Origin: Bacillota bacterium
Lineage (GTDB): Bacteria > Bacillota > Dethiobacteria > DTU022
NCBI GenBank assembly: GCA_033549065.1
Contig: JAWSUE010000018.1
Location: forward strand, 1 to 36,469
Length of the DNA stretch: 36,469 bases
Direction of reading: 5' to 3'
The notes under the pieces were generated by a model that did not search any database, was not told the DNA's origin, and was given only the letters and a program-made list of their open reading frames with translations. Shown one piece after another: positions 23,125-32,387 of this stretch (the first letter of the stretch is position 1; every line of letters starts with the position of its first letter). The translations under genes and the position numbers were made by a program.

Positions 23125-24096
23125 TTGAATATGCGAGGTTATCTGCTGAAAAAATTTGTCCAGGCATTGATTACTGTCTTTATTGTAATTATTATGAACT
23201 TCTTTCTATTCAGAATTATGCCCGGTGATCCGATCCGGGTTCTGATCCGCAACCCAAGAATTTCTTCCGAAGCCCTTGAACGGGTCAGGGAGCAGTTTGG
23301 TTTAAATGAAAACAGGTTGGTGCAGTTCTGGATCTATCTCCGCGATCTCTTTTCCGGTGATCTGGGTGTTTCTTTTAACTATCGACAGCCTGTGCTTGAT
23401 GTAATCATGGAAAGGGTTCCGGCGACTCTGTTGCTTATAGGCACAGCCACCGTTTTATCAATTATCATCGGAGTAATATTGGGTGTAATTCTGGCCTGGA
23501 AACGGGGAACCAGACTTGATATTACCGGCTTAAGTATTTCGCTCATCCTCTATTCCATGCCTACTTTCTGGGTGGCCATAATAATGGTCATGATCTTTGC
23601 CGTTTACTGGCAGATATTTCCTCTTGGTGGAATGGGGATGCCCGGTGTCTTTCATACAACTCTCTGGAGCGAGCTGTTATCCCGGTTGCGTTATCTTTTT
23701 CTGCCTACGGTTACTTTTGCCCTGATCCTGATCGGGGAATATGTGCTGATCATGCGCAGTTCCCTGCTCGAAGTTATGCGGGAAGATTATATGCTCACTG
23801 CACGGGCAAAGGGAGTTAGCAACCGTAATCTGCTCCGCAAACATGCCCTGCCCAATGCAATGCTCCCCGTTGTGACACTGATTGCCATTAACCTGGGATT
23901 TATTGTCGGCGGGGCAATTCAGATAGAAACTGTATTTTCCTGGCCTGGTTTGGGAAGGTTGATGTATTCAGCGCTGACAAATCGCGACTATCCAGTTTTG
24001 CAGGGCCTCTTTCTCTTTGTGACTGTTGCCGTTGTCGGAGCAAATTTTTGTGCAGATATACTTTACCGTTACCTGGATCCCCGGGTTAAATCTTAG
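23125..24096 (+). CDS. ABC permease, DppB/OppB type
   Basis: 323 residues and six predicted helices. The N-terminus reads YLLKKFVQALITVFIVIIMN and FRIMPGDP, the hallmark of DppB/OppB. The cytoplasmic EAA loop is DYMLTARAKGVSNRNLLRKH, which contacts the ATPase. It forms the import channel together with the next gene. Start TTG 23125 with GGGAGG 9 nt upstream; ATG 23131 is an alternative. Confidence 0.92.
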   Translation: MNMRGYLLKKFVQALITVFIVIIMNFFLFRIMPGDPIRVLIRNPRISSEALERVREQFGLNENRLVQFWIYLRDLFSGDLGVSFNYRQPVLDVIMERVPATLLLIGTATVLSIIIGVILGVILAWKRGTRLDITGLSISLILYSMPTFWVAIIMVMIFAVYWQIFPLGGMGMPGVFHTTLWSELLSRLRYLFLPTVTFALILIGEYVLIMRSSLLEVMREDYMLTARAKGVSNRNLLRKHALPNAMLPVVTLIAINLGFIVGGAIQIETVFSWPGLGRLMYSALTNRDYPVLQGLFLFVTVAVVGANFCADILYRYLDPRVKS

Positions 24097-24107
24097 GGGG
24101 TGTTAAG

Positions 24108-25007
24108 ATGAACACTAATTTGGCAAAAAGTGACACCCTGGTTTTATGGAGAAAGAATATTACTTCATTCTGGTCTGTTTACAGCCAGAACAAAATGGGT
24201 TTGATCGGCCTGATTATTTTAATTTTCTTTGCCTTGATGGCTATACTGGGTCCATACCTGGTAAATATAACAACCTATGCGGTTGATGGAATAACCCAGG
24301 TTTTGCATCCGCCCACTTCAGATTACTGGTTGGGAACGGATGATCTCGGAAAAGATATTTTTGCGGGAGTGATTATCGGGTCAAGGGTTTCACTGCTGGT
24401 TGGCGTAGCTGCCACGGCTATCTCGATGGTAATCGGGACTGTTATCGGCATCGTCTCCGGCTTTTATGGCAAAACAATTGATACACTTTTAATGAGATTT
24501 ACAGATGTTTTTCTCGTCATACCCTGGCTGCCCCTGATGCTGGTGATGGCTGCACTGTTGGGACCAAGTCTTGGCAATATAATATTTGTTATCGGTATAA
24601 CGAGTTGGGCCGGAACGGCCAGGATAATCCGTTCACAGACACTAAGTGTGAAGGAAAGACCTTATGTTGAAAGAGCCAGGGCCATTGGCAGTGGCGATAC
24701 GCATATCATGTTCTATCATATTTTGCCCAATGTATTTCCACTAATCTTTGCCAACACAGTTTTGGTTGCTGCTGTTGCCATTCTTTCTGAGACTACCCTT
24801 AGTTTTCTGGGAATGGGTGACCCAACCCAGGTAACCTGGGGCATGATGCTTCATTTTGCCTTCTCTATGGGCGCCGTGTCCTTTGGTGCCTGGTGGTGGC
24901 TGCTGCCTCCGGGAATTTGTGTTGTTCTGGTAGTGTTAAGCTTCACATTTATCGGCTATGCCCTCGACGAAGTTTTGAATCCGAAGTTAAGGAGGCGCGA
25001 TCAATGA
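24108..25007 (+). CDS. ABC permease, DppC/OppC type
   Basis: 299 residues. The long N-terminal cytoplasmic segment, helix 1 (MGLIGLIILIFFALMAILGP) and the motif WLGTDDLGKDIFAGVIIGSR are diagnostic of DppC/OppC. The EAA loop is YVERARAIGSGDTHIMFYHI, and ETTLSFLGMGDP follows. It partners the preceding permease. Its stop overlaps the ATG of the next gene (ATGA), giving translational coupling. Confidence 0.93.
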   Translation: MNTNLAKSDTLVLWRKNITSFWSVYSQNKMGLIGLIILIFFALMAILGPYLVNITTYAVDGITQVLHPPTSDYWLGTDDLGKDIFAGVIIGSRVSLLVGVAATAISMVIGTVIGIVSGFYGKTIDTLLMRFTDVFLVIPWLPLMLVMAALLGPSLGNIIFVIGITSWAGTARIIRSQTLSVKERPYVERARAIGSGDTHIMFYHILPNVFPLIFANTVLVAAVAILSETTLSFLGMGDPTQVTWGMMLHFAFSMGAVSFGAWWWLLPPGICVVLVVLSFTFIGYALDEVLNPKLRRRDQ

Positions 25008-25972
25008 CACTGCTCAAGGTTGAAAATCTTACAACCTACTACAAGTTAAAGGAAGGATATGTCCGCGCCTGTGAAAATATTTCTCTGCAGCTTGAACAGG
25101 GAGAAGCTCTTGGTTTGGTCGGTGAATCTGCTTCCGGGAAGACAACGGCTGCCCTCTCTCTGATAAAACTGCTGCCGGATAATGCGCATATCATGAAAGG
25201 AAGTATCAGGCTCGACGGCAGAGAGATCGTCAATACTACCGAAGAAGAACTGCGTGCTATTCGCTGGAAGGAGATCTCCATCATTTTCCAGGGAGCGATG
25301 AATGCCTTGAACCCGGTCCGCAGGGTTGGTGAACAGATAGCTGAAGCGCTTAGAATTCATGAAAAACTGAGTGATAAGGAAGCGACCAGGCGGACTGTTG
25401 AACTGTTTGACCAGGTTGAAATTGATCCCGACCGGATCCGGGAGTACCCCCATGAATTCAGCGGGGGGATGCGGCAGAGGGTAATGATTGCCATGGCGAT
25501 AGCCTGCAATCCAAAAGTGGTGATCGGTGATGAACCGACAACCGCCCTTGATGTAATGGTCCAGGCCCAGGTTTTACAGCTGCTTGAAGGGCTGCGCCGG
25601 GAGAGGAAAATGGGGATGATACTGATCACCCACGACCTTTCTGTTGTCGGAGAAACCTGTGATCGAGTGGCCGTCATGTATGCAGGACAGATTGTTGAAT
25701 CCGGGTCTACCGAGAAAATATTTGATAACCCGGCACACCCCTACACCCGGGCCCTGATTAAAGCATTTCCCAATATTGAAGGTGAACGCCATATGGCATC
25801 ATCAATCCCCGGTAACCCACCCAACTTGCTTAATCCACCTCCCGGGTGCCGCTTCCATCAGCGCTGTGATCATGCTGCTCCCAGGTGCAGCGAAGAAGAG
25901 CCGAACATGTTGGAAATATCAACAGGGCAGTGGGCATCCTGTCACCTGCTTGAAAGGCGGGTGAAGATATAA
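25004..25972 (+). CDS. ABC transporter ATPase, OppD/DppD type
   Basis: 322 residues. Walker A GESASGKT (40-47), Q-loop IIFQGAMNALNPVRRVGEQI, signature FSGGMRQR, Walker B VVIGDEPTTALD and switch His in ITHDLSVV are all intact. The C-terminal oligopeptide-transporter extension carries FHQRCDHAAPRC, with cysteines that in relatives form an iron-sulfur-like site. ATG 25004 was chosen because AAGGAGG lies 8 nt upstream and it overlaps the oppC-type stop. Confidence 0.93.
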   Translation: MTLLKVENLTTYYKLKEGYVRACENISLQLEQGEALGLVGESASGKTTAALSLIKLLPDNAHIMKGSIRLDGREIVNTTEEELRAIRWKEISIIFQGAMNALNPVRRVGEQIAEALRIHEKLSDKEATRRTVELFDQVEIDPDRIREYPHEFSGGMRQRVMIAMAIACNPKVVIGDEPTTALDVMVQAQVLQLLEGLRRERKMGMILITHDLSVVGETCDRVAVMYAGQIVESGSTEKIFDNPAHPYTRALIKAFPNIEGERHMASSIPGNPPNLLNPPPGCRFHQRCDHAAPRCSEEEPNMLEISTGQWASCHLLERRVKI

Positions 25973-26979
25973 TGCCCATGGTGACGAATCGAGATCAAAA
26001 TTTATTGCTTGCAGTGGAAAATCTGGAGGTTCACTTCACTGCCCGGGCCGGTTTTTTCACATCCCTGCTTCGCAAAGAACCCTGCCTGGTCAGGGCTGTT
26101 GACGGCATTGATTTTGAACTGGGTCAGGGTGAAATTCTATGTCTGGCCGGTGAATCCGGTAGTGGTAAAACGACAACAGGCAAAGCTATACTTCGTTTAC
26201 TCGAACCGACAGGTGGAGATATCCATTTCAGGGGCGAGGATTTACGCTCATTTAGCCGCAGCCGACTGCGCCGATTCAGGCAGGAAGCACAGATTATTTT
26301 TCAGGATCCCTATGAATCGCTAAATCCCCGACAGACAGTTTTCGCCACTGTTGCTGAGCCCTTGGAAGTAAACGGGTTGTGCCACACCTACCGGGAAAAA
26401 GAAGAACGGGTAATTGAAGCACTCTGTGATGCCGGTTTAAGTAATCCCGGTGAGCTTTTTATACGCTACCCGCATGAATTAAGCGGAGGGCAGCGGCAGA
26501 GACTGGCCATAGCCAGCGCCCTGGTATTGAAACCCAATTTTATCGTGGCCGATGAGCCCGTATCCATGCTTGACCTCTCGATCAGGGCTGGGATTTTAAA
26601 GTTGATGGTGGAACTGCGCGATAGTAAAGGGATCAGTTATCTTTTTATAACTCACGATCTTTCTTTGGCCTGGCTTGTTTCCGATAGAATAGCGGTTATG
26701 TATCTGGGCAAGATTGTTGAACTGGGCACAGCTGATGCCATCATTAAGTCGCCGCTGCATCCCTATACAAAAGCCCTGGTATCTGTTATTCCAGTTCCGA
26801 AAAGGGTTTCGCTAACCGGTAAAACCCTGCTGCAGGGAGAGACGCCGGATCCGATCAATATACCTTCGGGCTGCAGGTTTCATCCAAGATGTCCCGAAGC
26901 CCGTCCCCGCTGCAGTGAAGAGGAACCGGTATACCGTGAGGTTTTCCGTGGACACTTCGGAGCCTGCCACTTTATATAG
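25972..26979 (+). CDS. ABC transporter ATPase, OppF/DppF type
   Basis: 335 residues; heterodimer partner of the preceding ATPase. Walker A GESGSGKT, Q-loop IIFQDPYESLNPRQTV, signature LSGGQRQR, Walker B FIVADEPVSMLD and ITHDLSLA. The C-terminal motif FHPRCPEARPRC repeats the cysteine pattern of its partner. ATG 25972 overlaps the previous stop by one base (TAATG). It completes a full importer: one binding protein, two permeases and two ATPases. Confidence 0.93.
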   Translation: MPMVTNRDQNLLLAVENLEVHFTARAGFFTSLLRKEPCLVRAVDGIDFELGQGEILCLAGESGSGKTTTGKAILRLLEPTGGDIHFRGEDLRSFSRSRLRRFRQEAQIIFQDPYESLNPRQTVFATVAEPLEVNGLCHTYREKEERVIEALCDAGLSNPGELFIRYPHELSGGQRQRLAIASALVLKPNFIVADEPVSMLDLSIRAGILKLMVELRDSKGISYLFITHDLSLAWLVSDRIAVMYLGKIVELGTADAIIKSPLHPYTKALVSVIPVPKRVSLTGKTLLQGETPDPINIPSGCRFHPRCPEARPRCSEEEPVYREVFRGHFGACHFI

Positions 26980-26994
26980 AAATGAGATGAGAAA

Positions 26995-29900
26995 ATGACT
27001 CAAATTTACCTGCTGCCGGTTGATCGCTGGTTGACTGGTTTGATCCTAGCTTCTGCTGTGTTGTCTGGATCGGATCGCCAGGTATGTTTTGTTGATCTGA
27101 AATTGGTTGATTATGAACTCGAATCTCTGGATATTCTTCTGTCAAGGCTTTATCCGGAGGTGGTCGATCTTACCGGTGATCGAAAAATTAAGGAAGCTAT
27201 GAAAAATAAAGCCCTGTCTTTTCAGGACTCGGTAATGCCTGACCAACTTAGCTGGGAGGATCTGGTTGAGCAATTTGGAAAACCTGATGGTATAGTTATT
27301 GCTCCGGCAGGTTCTCCTTCAAAATGCCTGAAAGCGGCTGCACTGGCAGTAAGGCTTGGTTACTTTTTCTATCCTCTTCAAGGTGAGGACAATCACGGTT
27401 TGCCGCTTACTGGTGATTTATACCGTATATGGTTGGGTAATAGCGGCGAATTGGAAAAATTTAGTTGGCATAAAGAAAAACAGGGAATAACATGTTTGGA
27501 AAATGACCGGGCTATAATCGATTTTCTCGTTAAAGAGGGATATCCTGTCGATTACCTGGTGATTCTGAATAGTGCAGATCTTATAAAAAATACTGAATCG
27601 GGCAATTGTCTGAGAGAGTTGTGGGTCAGGGGTTTGAGTCTTCATGCACTGCTCTTGGCATCATACAGAAATATTTTTATCTATGATGTCGACAATTCCA
27701 ACCCCATACCATGGATTATAGAAAAAGAAGTGAATGAAATGGTGCGGGAAACAGGGCTACAGCCAAGTTTCCAGGCTGTTCTGGCTTCACCGGCGGTAAT
27801 TCCCTTTTTCTACGAAGAGAAAAAAGGGATCGGTGCTGTTACCGAAGAGATGGTCAGGGATATTCATGTTCGCCTGAACAATGACCTATTTTTCGACCTG
27901 GCAGAAGGAAGATTGATGCAGAACAACCCGGCCGGGTTATCTGTTCAATTGATCTGCACCAAGCTTTACCGGGAGATTCAGAAACAGAGCAGCAGGAGAG
28001 GAAAGAATGTTCTGATAGTTGATACCCCACATGTTGAAACCGGTATCATTTTTTCTACAGATGTTGCCCTCATCGATACCCAGTTAATTCCGCTGGTTGA
28101 AGAAGCCGGTTACGAAGTTAACCAGCTGAGAGATCGGGAGGCGCACTTTCGGAAAGTCAGTCAGGCGCTAACGGAATCTGATTATTTTCTCTTTACCGGG
28201 CATGGGGGGCCGGAAGCCCTGCACACTCACGGCCGTTCGCTCAACCGTGAGGATCTTCCCCTCCTTCCCCCGTTGATTGCCTATGCATCGGCCTGCTCCA
28301 CAGTTGCACTTGTCCCTCACTGGTATTCTGCCAATGAAGGTCTGGATTGGCAGGGTATTCCCGTCGATTCCAGGCAGGTAATAGGACTATCTTTTGTTGA
28401 GAAGGGTGCGCTCTGCTTTATCGGTGGGGCAACCATCGAGGATCTGCAGTATACAACTTCAACCTACAGTGTTTTTCTGGAAGCACTTCTTTTGAAAGGG
28501 TTGAGTGTGGGAGAAGCAGTCAGGGAGATGAGGCATGTAATTTCTCTTTATGCTTCAACCCTGATGCAGAAGAATCCGGAAGGATACAGAAAATACCGCT
28601 GGGGAACAGCTAACGCCATTCACCAACAGATCTTGTTGGGAGATCCCGCCTTTGTTCCTGCCGAATCAAGTTATACTAAAGCAGCTTTGCCCAGGTTTAT
28701 CGAAGGAGAGACGCCGGTTCAGAAAATTACCATTGACATCCCGGATGATCGGTGGCGTCGCAATGAGGCTCCGATCAACCCCAAAGATGCTTCCAAATAC
28801 TATTACCGGTGCAGGAATGTAGAGGTGATCACACCCTACGGAGAAGATATATTCAGTTGGGGCGATTACTACCGCATTGCTCCTGATGCGAAAAATATAA
28901 GTGAGTATGCTGTTAAATCAAGTTTCCTTCACCTCAGTTTTGATCTTCCACCGGGCTTGGTACCGAAGAAGCTGGCCCTCGTTGATGCTGAACTGGGCGA
29001 AAGCGAGTGTTTGCTCTGCGGTGAAGCAGTCGAGCATGATGATTCACCGACTGCGGCAATGAAAAAATTTAAACTACCTTACCTTCTGCAGCCGCCGATT
29101 GAACTAAATATGGAAGAAGGCTGGGCATATAGCACGGAACTCGCCGATGGTTTTATCAGGATTCGTTGGCTTGCCCCACTTTTACTGATCGATGAAAACA
29201 GCCGCAGCGCCTATCCTTTAAAAAACTTTACTTTTCAGATCGAGTCCGAACCGGGAGTATGGCGAAGCGGCAGGATCGTAAATCCCAACGATGGTTACCG
29301 GTACCTGATCAGCGCCGGAAAAGCAAGGGATGAAAAACGGCTGCTTTTGCAAAAAGAACCGCTCATTAACAGCTGTACTGCCGCAATCACTGATGAACAG
29401 GGCTGTTTTGAAATTTTTTCGCCACCGGAGACGGTAATTGAAGCACAGGAACAGTTCCCCTTATATAACCTGCTTGAAAAGTACCAGACTTTCCGGAAAA
29501 GAATTTATGAACTTTCAGGAGATGGAAATAACCTGATTGAATTGGAACCGGTTAATAAACTTAGGCTTTCAGGTTTTCTCTTCGATTCCAAAACCGGAAA
29601 ACCGATTAACGGAGCGTTGATCAGGGTATTTCGCGGGGAGCCTGACCCGGTTGGTGATCCCCTGATTGAAGCGTATGTGGGTGAAGTATTTACCACGGCT
29701 GAAGGATCATTTACTTTTAATCTGCCTGCTGGAAGGTATATGATTTACGGTGCTGCTGAAATTGATGGCACACGATATAAATCTGCGGAATGGATAATTC
29801 GTTTAAGGGAAGGGGAAGAAGTAACCAGAATCTTTTCCCTGGACCAGGCTGCGGTAGTCAGAGGCAAAGTATCCTTTGAAGGGTATATTCCCCCTGATCC

Positions 29901-30147
29901 ACCGGTAATAGCACTTAAAAGGTTTCCAAAGGTTGAAGGCGAGGGCCCTCTGGCCAAAGTGCCGATTTTAAGAGACGGCAGCTATGAGTGTCTGGTCAAT
30001 TATCAGGACCGGTTTCAGATAGTTTTGGAAGAAGAAGGCTGGGAATATATTTATGACACAAACGGGGAAAAAGGTTATAAACTGGAACCGCAGGAAATTT
30101 TGGAGCGCAGCTACCGGTTAGTCCCGGGCAGCGAACAGGAGGAATAA
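26995..30147 (+). CDS. Large gingipain-like (peptidase C25, clan CD) protein with C-terminal beta domains
   Basis: 1050 residues, unusually large for its operon. The central part has the clan CD dyad: His403 in FLFTGHGGPE and Cys434 in AYASACSTVALV, each at the end of a predicted hydrophobic strand. VIGLSFVEKGALCFIGGAT and LLKGLSVGEAVREM follow, as in gingipain-type C25 peptidases. HQQILLGDPAFVP closes that domain. Residues about 620-850 are an unrecognised beta-rich region. From about 855, LRLSGFLFDSKTGKPINGAL and GSFTFNLPAGRYMIYG look like carboxypeptidase-regulatory/Ig-type sandwiches. There is no convincing signal peptide, so it is probably cytoplasmic or exported by another route. It starts 15 nt after the ATPase gene and overlaps the next gene, so it belongs to the import/cleavage pathway. 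Peptidase activity is inferred. Confidence 0.78.
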   Translation: MTQIYLLPVDRWLTGLILASAVLSGSDRQVCFVDLKLVDYELESLDILLSRLYPEVVDLTGDRKIKEAMKNKALSFQDSVMPDQLSWEDLVEQFGKPDGIVIAPAGSPSKCLKAAALAVRLGYFFYPLQGEDNHGLPLTGDLYRIWLGNSGELEKFSWHKEKQGITCLENDRAIIDFLVKEGYPVDYLVILNSADLIKNTESGNCLRELWVRGLSLHALLLASYRNIFIYDVDNSNPIPWIIEKEVNEMVRETGLQPSFQAVLASPAVIPFFYEEKKGIGAVTEEMVRDIHVRLNNDLFFDLAEGRLMQNNPAGLSVQLICTKLYREIQKQSSRRGKNVLIVDTPHVETGIIFSTDVALIDTQLIPLVEEAGYEVNQLRDREAHFRKVSQALTESDYFLFTGHGGPEALHTHGRSLNREDLPLLPPLIAYASACSTVALVPHWYSANEGLDWQGIPVDSRQVIGLSFVEKGALCFIGGATIEDLQYTTSTYSVFLEALLLKGLSVGEAVREMRHVISLYASTLMQKNPEGYRKYRWGTANAIHQQILLGDPAFVPAESSYTKAALPRFIEGETPVQKITIDIPDDRWRRNEAPINPKDASKYYYRCRNVEVITPYGEDIFSWGDYYRIAPDAKNISEYAVKSSFLHLSFDLPPGLVPKKLALVDAELGESECLLCGEAVEHDDSPTAAMKKFKLPYLLQPPIELNMEEGWAYSTELADGFIRIRWLAPLLLIDENSRSAYPLKNFTFQIESEPGVWRSGRIVNPNDGYRYLISAGKARDEKRLLLQKEPLINSCTAAITDEQGCFEIFSPPETVIEAQEQFPLYNLLEKYQTFRKRIYELSGDGNNLIELEPVNKLRLSGFLFDSKTGKPINGALIRVFRGEPDPVGDPLIEAYVGEVFTTAEGSFTFNLPAGRYMIYGAAEIDGTRYKSAEWIIRLREGEEVTRIFSLDQAAVVRGKVSFEGYIPPDPPVIALKRFPKVEGEGPLAKVPILRDGSYECLVNYQDRFQIVLEEEGWEYIYDTNGEKGYKLEPQEILERSYRLVPGSEQEE

Positions 30148-31172
30148 TGCCGGCCGAACCGTTAATTATCCGTGCTTCCGGTAACCATTATGATCTCGGC
30201 TTTGCAGTTGGTAGAAATGCCTCTATCCTGCTCCGAAATTCTCTTGATTACTACCGTGATATACTTCGCCGGGAAGGTTGGATCGGACCCTGGAAATTGC
30301 CCGAAGGTTATATTGAGGCTGCCAGGGATATATATCCCCATTATCTGGAAGAACTGCAGGGCATGGCAGCAGGTTCCAGCGTTAAGTTTGAGGATCTTTT
30401 TTTCCTGAATGCTCTGGAAGAAGCGCTTGAAACAAGTTCTCATGCAGCCTGCACTGCTATAGGTGTTTATAAAAATAATCAGGCCTGGTTGGGGCACAAT
30501 GAAGATTGGTATGCTGAAGACAGCAGATCGGTCATAATAATTGAGGGCAGGCCTAAGGGGAAACCGGCATTTATTAGCGTAACAGCAGCTCCTTTTCTTC
30601 CGGCAGTGGGTATGAATGAAGCCGGTATTGCCCAGGGAGTAAACAGTCTAACTCCGGAAGATTACCGGATTGGAATACCCCGGATGTTTGCGGCAAGAGC
30701 GGTTCTTGAGGCAGAATCGATTGAAGAAGCGGTGACATATGCAACCCCTGAACGGCGTGCCGGAGGATATAATCACCTGCTTGTTCATAAGAATGGCCTA
30801 TTGGCTAACCTGGAGACGTCGGCCGAAAAAAATGAATTTATAACAGCCAATGATTTAATTTACCACACCAACCATTATACAGGTCAGTTAATGAAAGAAT
30901 TGGAAAAAGGGACATGGGAAAGTTCAAAAAGTCGCTACAGCCGACTTGAAGAACTACACAACCTGATGGCCGAAAATGATGATTCTTTCCAGATGCTGGC
31001 CGGAGTCTTAGGTGACCATCGGAATAGGCCGGCTTCCATCTGCCGCCATTCTGAAGAAAATAGTGGCGATGCGACAATTTTTTCTGTAATATTTAATGTA
31101 ACAACAAACCGAGCGTGGGTTGCAGTTGGCAATCCCTGTATAAACCGGTATTGTGAGTTAAAAATATTATAG
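30147..31172 (+). CDS. C45-family acyltransferase/amidohydrolase (penicillin-acyltransferase-like)
   Basis: 341 residues. This is an N-terminal-nucleophile hydrolase of the acyl-CoA:6-APA acyltransferase family. The predicted self-cleavage site lies before Cys102 in SSHAACTAIGVY; the nucleophile is followed by LGHNEDWYA, the usual G-(H/R)-N-x-D-W block. ITVTAAPFLPAVGMNEAGIA-like sequence (ISVTAAPFLPAVGMNEAGIA) and NHLLVHKNG also fit. Members cleave or form amide bonds of N-acyl amino acids, bile salts or penicillins. No signal peptide is visible, so it would act on imported amides. ATG 30147 overlaps the preceding stop (TAATG), with AGGAGG in front. Confidence 0.87.
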   Translation: MPAEPLIIRASGNHYDLGFAVGRNASILLRNSLDYYRDILRREGWIGPWKLPEGYIEAARDIYPHYLEELQGMAAGSSVKFEDLFFLNALEEALETSSHAACTAIGVYKNNQAWLGHNEDWYAEDSRSVIIIEGRPKGKPAFISVTAAPFLPAVGMNEAGIAQGVNSLTPEDYRIGIPRMFAARAVLEAESIEEAVTYATPERRAGGYNHLLVHKNGLLANLETSAEKNEFITANDLIYHTNHYTGQLMKELEKGTWESSKSRYSRLEELHNLMAENDDSFQMLAGVLGDHRNRPASICRHSEENSGDATIFSVIFNVTTNRAWVAVGNPCINRYCELKIL

Positions 31173-31189
31173 TAATGGAGACAATAGCT

Positions 31190-32362
31190 ATGAAAAATTC
31201 TGAATTGATCCAAGAGGCATTTGAACAGGAGAAAAAGAGATTGATTGAGATGGCCCGGGCAATTCACAGACAACCGGAAACAGGCGGAAACGAAGTGTTT
31301 GCTGTTGAGTTAATTACCGGTTATCTGGAAAATAAAGGATTCAAAGTATGGCGTAGGGTGGGTGGCCTGAAAACCGCATTTATGGCCAGCTACGGTGGTG
31401 AAGGTTTTCATGTGGGATTCTGTTCTGAATACGATGCCCTTCCCGAGATCGGACACGGCTGTGGGCATAATCTGATCGGGATAGCCGGTGTAGCAGCCGG
31501 TGTAGCTCTGGCGGCCGGTTTGGATGGAATAAACGGCCGTGTATCAATTATCGGCACGCCGGATGAAGAAGATCATGGAGGAAAGGTAGATCTGGTCAGA
31601 ACAGGGGTTTTCGATGATGTTGATGCAGCCCTGATGTTTCATCCCGGTTGCTCAACCCGGATCCATGTCCAGTCTCTGGCCTGCTGTGATTATCAGTTTA
31701 TCTTCCATGGTAAAAATGCTCATGCTGCCTGTGAACCCTGGGAAGGGCGTAATGCATTAGATGGTGTAATCCAGACATTCAATGGTATCAACGCCCTGCG
31801 GCAGCATTTAAAGGACGACGTGCGGATTCATGGGATTATTTCGGAGGGCGGTCTCGCTTCAAATGTTATACCGGATAGGGCTGTAGCCGATTTCTGTATT
31901 CGGGCAATCGATAACAGGAGTCTCGGTGAGGTAGTCCAGAGAGTGATTGCCTGTGCGAGGGGAGCAGCAATCGCTACCGGTACTGAACTGGAAGTAAAAG
32001 AGTCTGACTATCCTTATGATGCCATGCTCAGTAACAGGGTTCTGGCCGATGTTTTTGCCGAAAGCCTTGAGGAGGCAGGCTATAATTTGAAATCGCCTAA
32101 TATAGAAGGTTTTGGTTCGATTGATATGGGAAATGTGAGCAGGGTTACCCCTTCGATTCACCCTCTGGTGGCCATCACCGAGGAGTGGGTTCCCGGACAT
32201 ACGAAGGAATTTTCTGCTCTTTGTGATACGGATGAAGCCTATGAAATAATGCTCACAGCTGCCAGAGCAATGGCTCTAACCGGTCTGAAAGTAATGCAGG
32301 ATCCCGACCTCCAGAAGAAAATCAAAGATGAATTTAACGCTCAGATTAGAGAATATTGCTAG
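31190..32362 (+). CDS. M20-family amidohydrolase (AbgB/PM20D2-like)
   Basis: 390-residue metal-dependent hydrolase that removes acyl or aminobenzoyl groups from amino acids, or splits unusual dipeptides. Metal-site motifs: EYDALPEIGHGCGHNLIG, GTPDEEDHGGK with the general-base Glu, MFHPGCSTR, and PGHTKEF near the end. NAHAACEPWEGRNALDG belongs to the dimerisation domain. Cytoplasmic, no signal. ATG 31190 is preferred (GGAGA 9 nt upstream) over ATG 31175, which has no ribosome site. Placed between an NTN-amidase and an MBL enzyme, it fits a stepwise amide-degradation route. Confidence 0.9.
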   Translation: MKNSELIQEAFEQEKKRLIEMARAIHRQPETGGNEVFAVELITGYLENKGFKVWRRVGGLKTAFMASYGGEGFHVGFCSEYDALPEIGHGCGHNLIGIAGVAAGVALAAGLDGINGRVSIIGTPDEEDHGGKVDLVRTGVFDDVDAALMFHPGCSTRIHVQSLACCDYQFIFHGKNAHAACEPWEGRNALDGVIQTFNGINALRQHLKDDVRIHGIISEGGLASNVIPDRAVADFCIRAIDNRSLGEVVQRVIACARGAAIATGTELEVKESDYPYDAMLSNRVLADVFAESLEEAGYNLKSPNIEGFGSIDMGNVSRVTPSIHPLVAITEEWVPGHTKEFSALCDTDEAYEIMLTAARAMALTGLKVMQDPDLQKKIKDEFNAQIREYC

Positions 32363-32387
32363 TTCATGATAAGGATGTGAAATAATT

